Source: an uncultured Sediminibacterium sp. (lineage in GTDB: Bacteria; Bacteroidota; Bacteroidia; Chitinophagales; Chitinophagaceae). Taken from it: a stretch of 64,000 bases of DNA. This document shows positions 61,867 to 64,000 of this stretch, piece by piece (the stretch's first letter is position 1; each line of letters opens with the position of its first letter). The stretch is taken from contig CALDSE010000037.1 in assembly GCA_937911175.1 (NCBI GenBank), positions 1 through 64,000 on the forward strand, written 5' to 3'. The notes under the pieces were generated by a model that saw only the letters and a list, made by a program, of their open reading frames with translations, did not search any database and was not told the DNA's origin. Made by a program: the position numbers and the translations under genes.

Positions 61867-64000
61867 TTAACGCTGCTTAATAAATGTTTTAATTAAAGCA
61901 GGTAGTAATATTAAATTGGTGAATGTACTTACAACTAGTGTAAGGGATGTAAGCCATCCTAAAGCCTTGGTACCTCCAAAATCGCTAAAGCAAAAGATAA
62001 CAAAACCTGCCACCAACACTAAAGAGGTATAAATAATACTAATCCCAGTGTGTTTAATGGTTTGAATAAGTGTTGCATGCACATTATTATTTAAACGTGG
62101 TAGTTCCTGTTTATAGTTTACTAAAAAACGAATAGTTACATCAATGGCTATACCAAGGGCCACACTGAATACCAGTACTGTAGAGGGTTTTAAAGAAATA
62201 CCCACCCATCCCATTAAGCCTGCCGTTATAAGTAAGGGTACAATATTGGGCACTAAAGAACACATTAAAATAGGAAAAGAACGGAATAAGAATATCATAC
62301 AAATGGCAATTAATAAAAATGCCCAAAATATAGATTCACCTAAGCCTCTTACAATAAAATTACTGCCTTCTAAAAAGGTGACACTAGATCCTGTAATTTC
62401 CACCTTGTATTTACTAGTATCGAAAATAGCCTTTGTTGCACTATCTAGTCTTTGTAAAAAGAAAGGCAGCTGAGCGCTTCCAATATCTTTCATATTCACA
62501 CTCACCCTTGATTCTCTTTTAGCTGAATCAATAAATTTAGATAATAACTGCGTGGGGCTTGTGCCTATTGCAGTACTTGTTTTTTGAGAATCTGTTTTTA
62601 AATAAGGGGCCATGAAGGCCATTTCAGTTCCAGTAGGCACCGTATAGGCGTTTGAGTCGCCATCATAAAAAGCTTGTTTTGCAAACTTAATACCTTCTAA
62701 TAAACCCAATGGCTTTCCCAACTCAGGTTGTTGTTCTAAATATTGGTGTAGTTCATCAATCGCTTCTAAGGGTTTAATAGAGCGCACCAAACCATTTTTT
62801 TTCTTAGTATCAATGATTATCTCCAAAGGCATTACCCCACCCGCTTCTTTTTCAAACCATTTTAGATCGGTATATAAAGTATCTTTTTTAGGTAAATCAT
62901 CTACAATAAAGGCTTCTTTCTTTATACGCATCAAACCCATGATAGATACTACCACTAAAATACTGGTAATGGCAAATACCCATTTCGTATGCTGAAATGT
63001 CCACCTTTCTATTTTAAGCAATACCCTTTCTAAAAATTTGTTTTCTAAATATTTTACGTGCTTAGTACTAGGCGGCGGTAAATATGTAAGTACAGGGGGT
63101 ATAAATAATAAACTAATTAAAAACAAGGCCATGATATTTAAACCAGATACCCAACCAAATTCTTTTAATAAAGGGCTCTTGGTAAAAGCAAAAACAAAAA
63201 AACCAATGGCTGCTGTAATATTACAAAACAAAGTAACAACCCCCATTCTGCCCACCATTTGCTCAATGGCTTCTTGTTTATGATTGGTTGCTTTATAGGA
63301 AGTATGGTACTTATTTAAAAAGTAAATGCAGTTAGGAATACCAATGACCACAATTAATGGAGGAATAAGTGCAGTAAGTAAAGTAATTTTTTGGCCTAAT
63401 AAAACCATGGTTCCAAAACTCCAAATTACCCCCATCACAACCACAGACAAGCTAAGTAAGGTGGCGGAGATAGATCTAAAAAATAAAAACAAAGTAATAG
63501 CCGATAATAATAAGGACCCTATTAGAAACCATAGCATTTCTTTTTTAATTCTATCTGCAAGTATAGTTCTGATATAAGGCAGGCCACTAATATGCACAGC
63601 TAATTTTGTTTTAGAAGCAAAACCATCCAACTTAGATTGTAAATTTTTAATAATAGCCGACCTAGCGCCACTATTAATTGAATCTGGTAAAAAACTAATA
63701 GCCATTATATAAGCATGGCTACTGGGGTTATACATTAAATTTTTATAAAAAGGAAGGCTTTCTAAAACAGCTCTATCTGCAGCTAAAGCGCTATCAGAAG
63801 TATAGGGCGCATTAAAAATTTTATGTGGTAAGAATTTACTCGCAGCACTATCTTTAACAATGGTATAGGCATTGGGTACACTCAATACCTCTGTGACGCC
63901 GGCTATGGTTTTGATATCTTTTTGCAAGTCGGCTACTTGATTAAATAGGCCTGCTGTGAAAAATGAATCGGTTTGAAAGCCCACGACCATTGTAGTGCCA
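61867..64000 (-). CDS. RND/MMPL-family exporter, 5' end beyond the window
   Basis: At least 710 residues of an RND-superfamily transporter with the two-fold MMPL layout: periplasmic loop, a helix cluster (SLLLSAITLFLFFRSISATLL, LTALIPPLIVVIGIPNCIYF), a second loop, and a matching second cluster (FWAFLLIAICMIFLFRSFP, FSVALGIAIDVTIRFLVNY). The frame stays open upstream of the first visible ATG (63990) to the window edge, and residues just inside it (FQTDSFFTAGLFNQVADLQK) belong to the first periplasmic loop. The true start with the first membrane helix therefore lies outside. Substrates may be lipids or hydrophobic compounds. Confidence 0.87.
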   Translation of the reverse strand, partial: GTTMVVGFQTDSFFTAGLFNQVADLQKDIKTIAGVTEVLSVPNAYTIVKDSAASKFLPHKIFNAPYTSDSALAADRAVLESLPFYKNLMYNPSSHAYIMAISFLPDSINSGARSAIIKNLQSKLDGFASKTKLAVHISGLPYIRTILADRIKKEMLWFLIGSLLLSAITLFLFFRSISATLLSLSVVVMGVIWSFGTMVLLGQKITLLTALIPPLIVVIGIPNCIYFLNKYHTSYKATNHKQEAIEQMVGRMGVVTLFCNITAAIGFFVFAFTKSPLLKEFGWVSGLNIMALFLISLLFIPPVLTYLPPPSTKHVKYLENKFLERVLLKIERWTFQHTKWVFAITSILVVVSIMGLMRIKKEAFIVDDLPKKDTLYTDLKWFEKEAGGVMPLEIIIDTKKKNGLVRSIKPLEAIDELHQYLEQQPELGKPLGLLEGIKFAKQAFYDGDSNAYTVPTGTEMAFMAPYLKTDSQKTSTAIGTSPTQLLSKFIDSAKRESRVSVNMKDIGSAQLPFFLQRLDSATKAIFDTSKYKVEITGSSVTFLEGSNFIVRGLGESIFWAFLLIAICMIFLFRSFPILMCSLVPNIVPLLITAGLMGWVGISLKPSTVLVFSVALGIAIDVTIRFLVNYKQELPRLNNNVHATLIQTIKHTGISIIYTSLVLVAGFVIFCFSDFGGTKALGWLTSLTLVVSTFTNLILLPALIKTFIKQR

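Noticed and set aside
63988..63990. ATG at 63990 as the start of the RND exporter
   Set aside because: The frame is open to the window edge and the first membrane helix expected before this loop is missing, so the gene is truncated by the window.

Overview
This 64 kb window looks like the chromosome of a member of the Bacteroidota, most probably a Chitinophagaceae-like or related freshwater/soil lineage. The evidence is an AT-rich sequence, a PorT-like type IX secretion protein directly after ubiE, Bacteroidota-style TAnnTTTG promoter boxes with almost no Shine-Dalgarno sequences, a fused alpha/beta E1 2-oxoacid dehydrogenase, sortilin-like BNR proteins, a TlpA/DUF4369-type lipoprotein and a PDZ protein carrying a TonB-plug-like segment. 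I assign the phylum with good confidence and the family only tentatively. No rRNA, tRNA, CRISPR array, transposase, integrase, phage gene or recognisable defence system was found. This is mostly core genome.

Layout. 1-6 kb: end of ubiE, porT, pyrC, a short MutS-like ATPase, a YifB/ComM ATPase, a CoA-binding protein and a histone-H1-like Lys/Ala repeat protein. 6-12 kb: a large secreted zinc metalloprotease, then pyruvate-dehydrogenase-type E2 and isocitrate dehydrogenase on the minus strand. 12-15.5 kb: apaG, nadE and a NamZ-like muramidase. 15.5-23.3 kb: two adjacent >1000-residue BNR-repeat exported proteins and a thiolase. 23.4-28 kb: pyrD, an MBL hydrolase, a PhoB/PhoR-like two-component pair and galE. 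28-36.5 kb: prfA, an M19 dipeptidase, fused E1, a Bax-inhibitor-1 family protein, korA, nth and an FtsB-like protein. 36.5-44.4 kb: enolase, an orphan ABC ATPase, a small membrane protein, an MFS transporter, acetyl-CoA synthetase and a POT peptide transporter. 44.5-51.7 kb: purD and the complete mreB-mreC-mreD-mrdA-rodA elongasome operon. 51.7-64 kb: an MBL hydrolase, an AlkA-like glycosylase, an M23 peptidase, alaS, a PDZ protein, gatB, a TlpA-like lipoprotein and an RND/MMPL exporter cut by the window end.

The genes cover central carbon metabolism (E1, E2, Icd, KorA, Eno, Acs, thiolase), nucleotide and NAD synthesis (PyrC, PyrD, PurD, NadE), translation (PrfA, AlaS, GatB), DNA repair (Nth, AlkA-like, MutS-like), wall growth and recycling (Mre/PBP2/RodA, NamZ-like, M23) and peptide use (POT, M19, secreted protease).

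The least ordinary signals are non-coding. (1) A recurrent 3'-end element, CTCTAATGATTTTT followed by a hairpin, lies downstream of several genes; two copies share an identical 13-nt loop on different but still paired stems. (2) Two adjacent long imperfect palindromes fill the acs/POT convergent gap. (3) Four genes have a TAnnTTTG box exactly four bases before the ATG, which predicts leaderless mRNAs. I did not find a convincing new multi-gene system.
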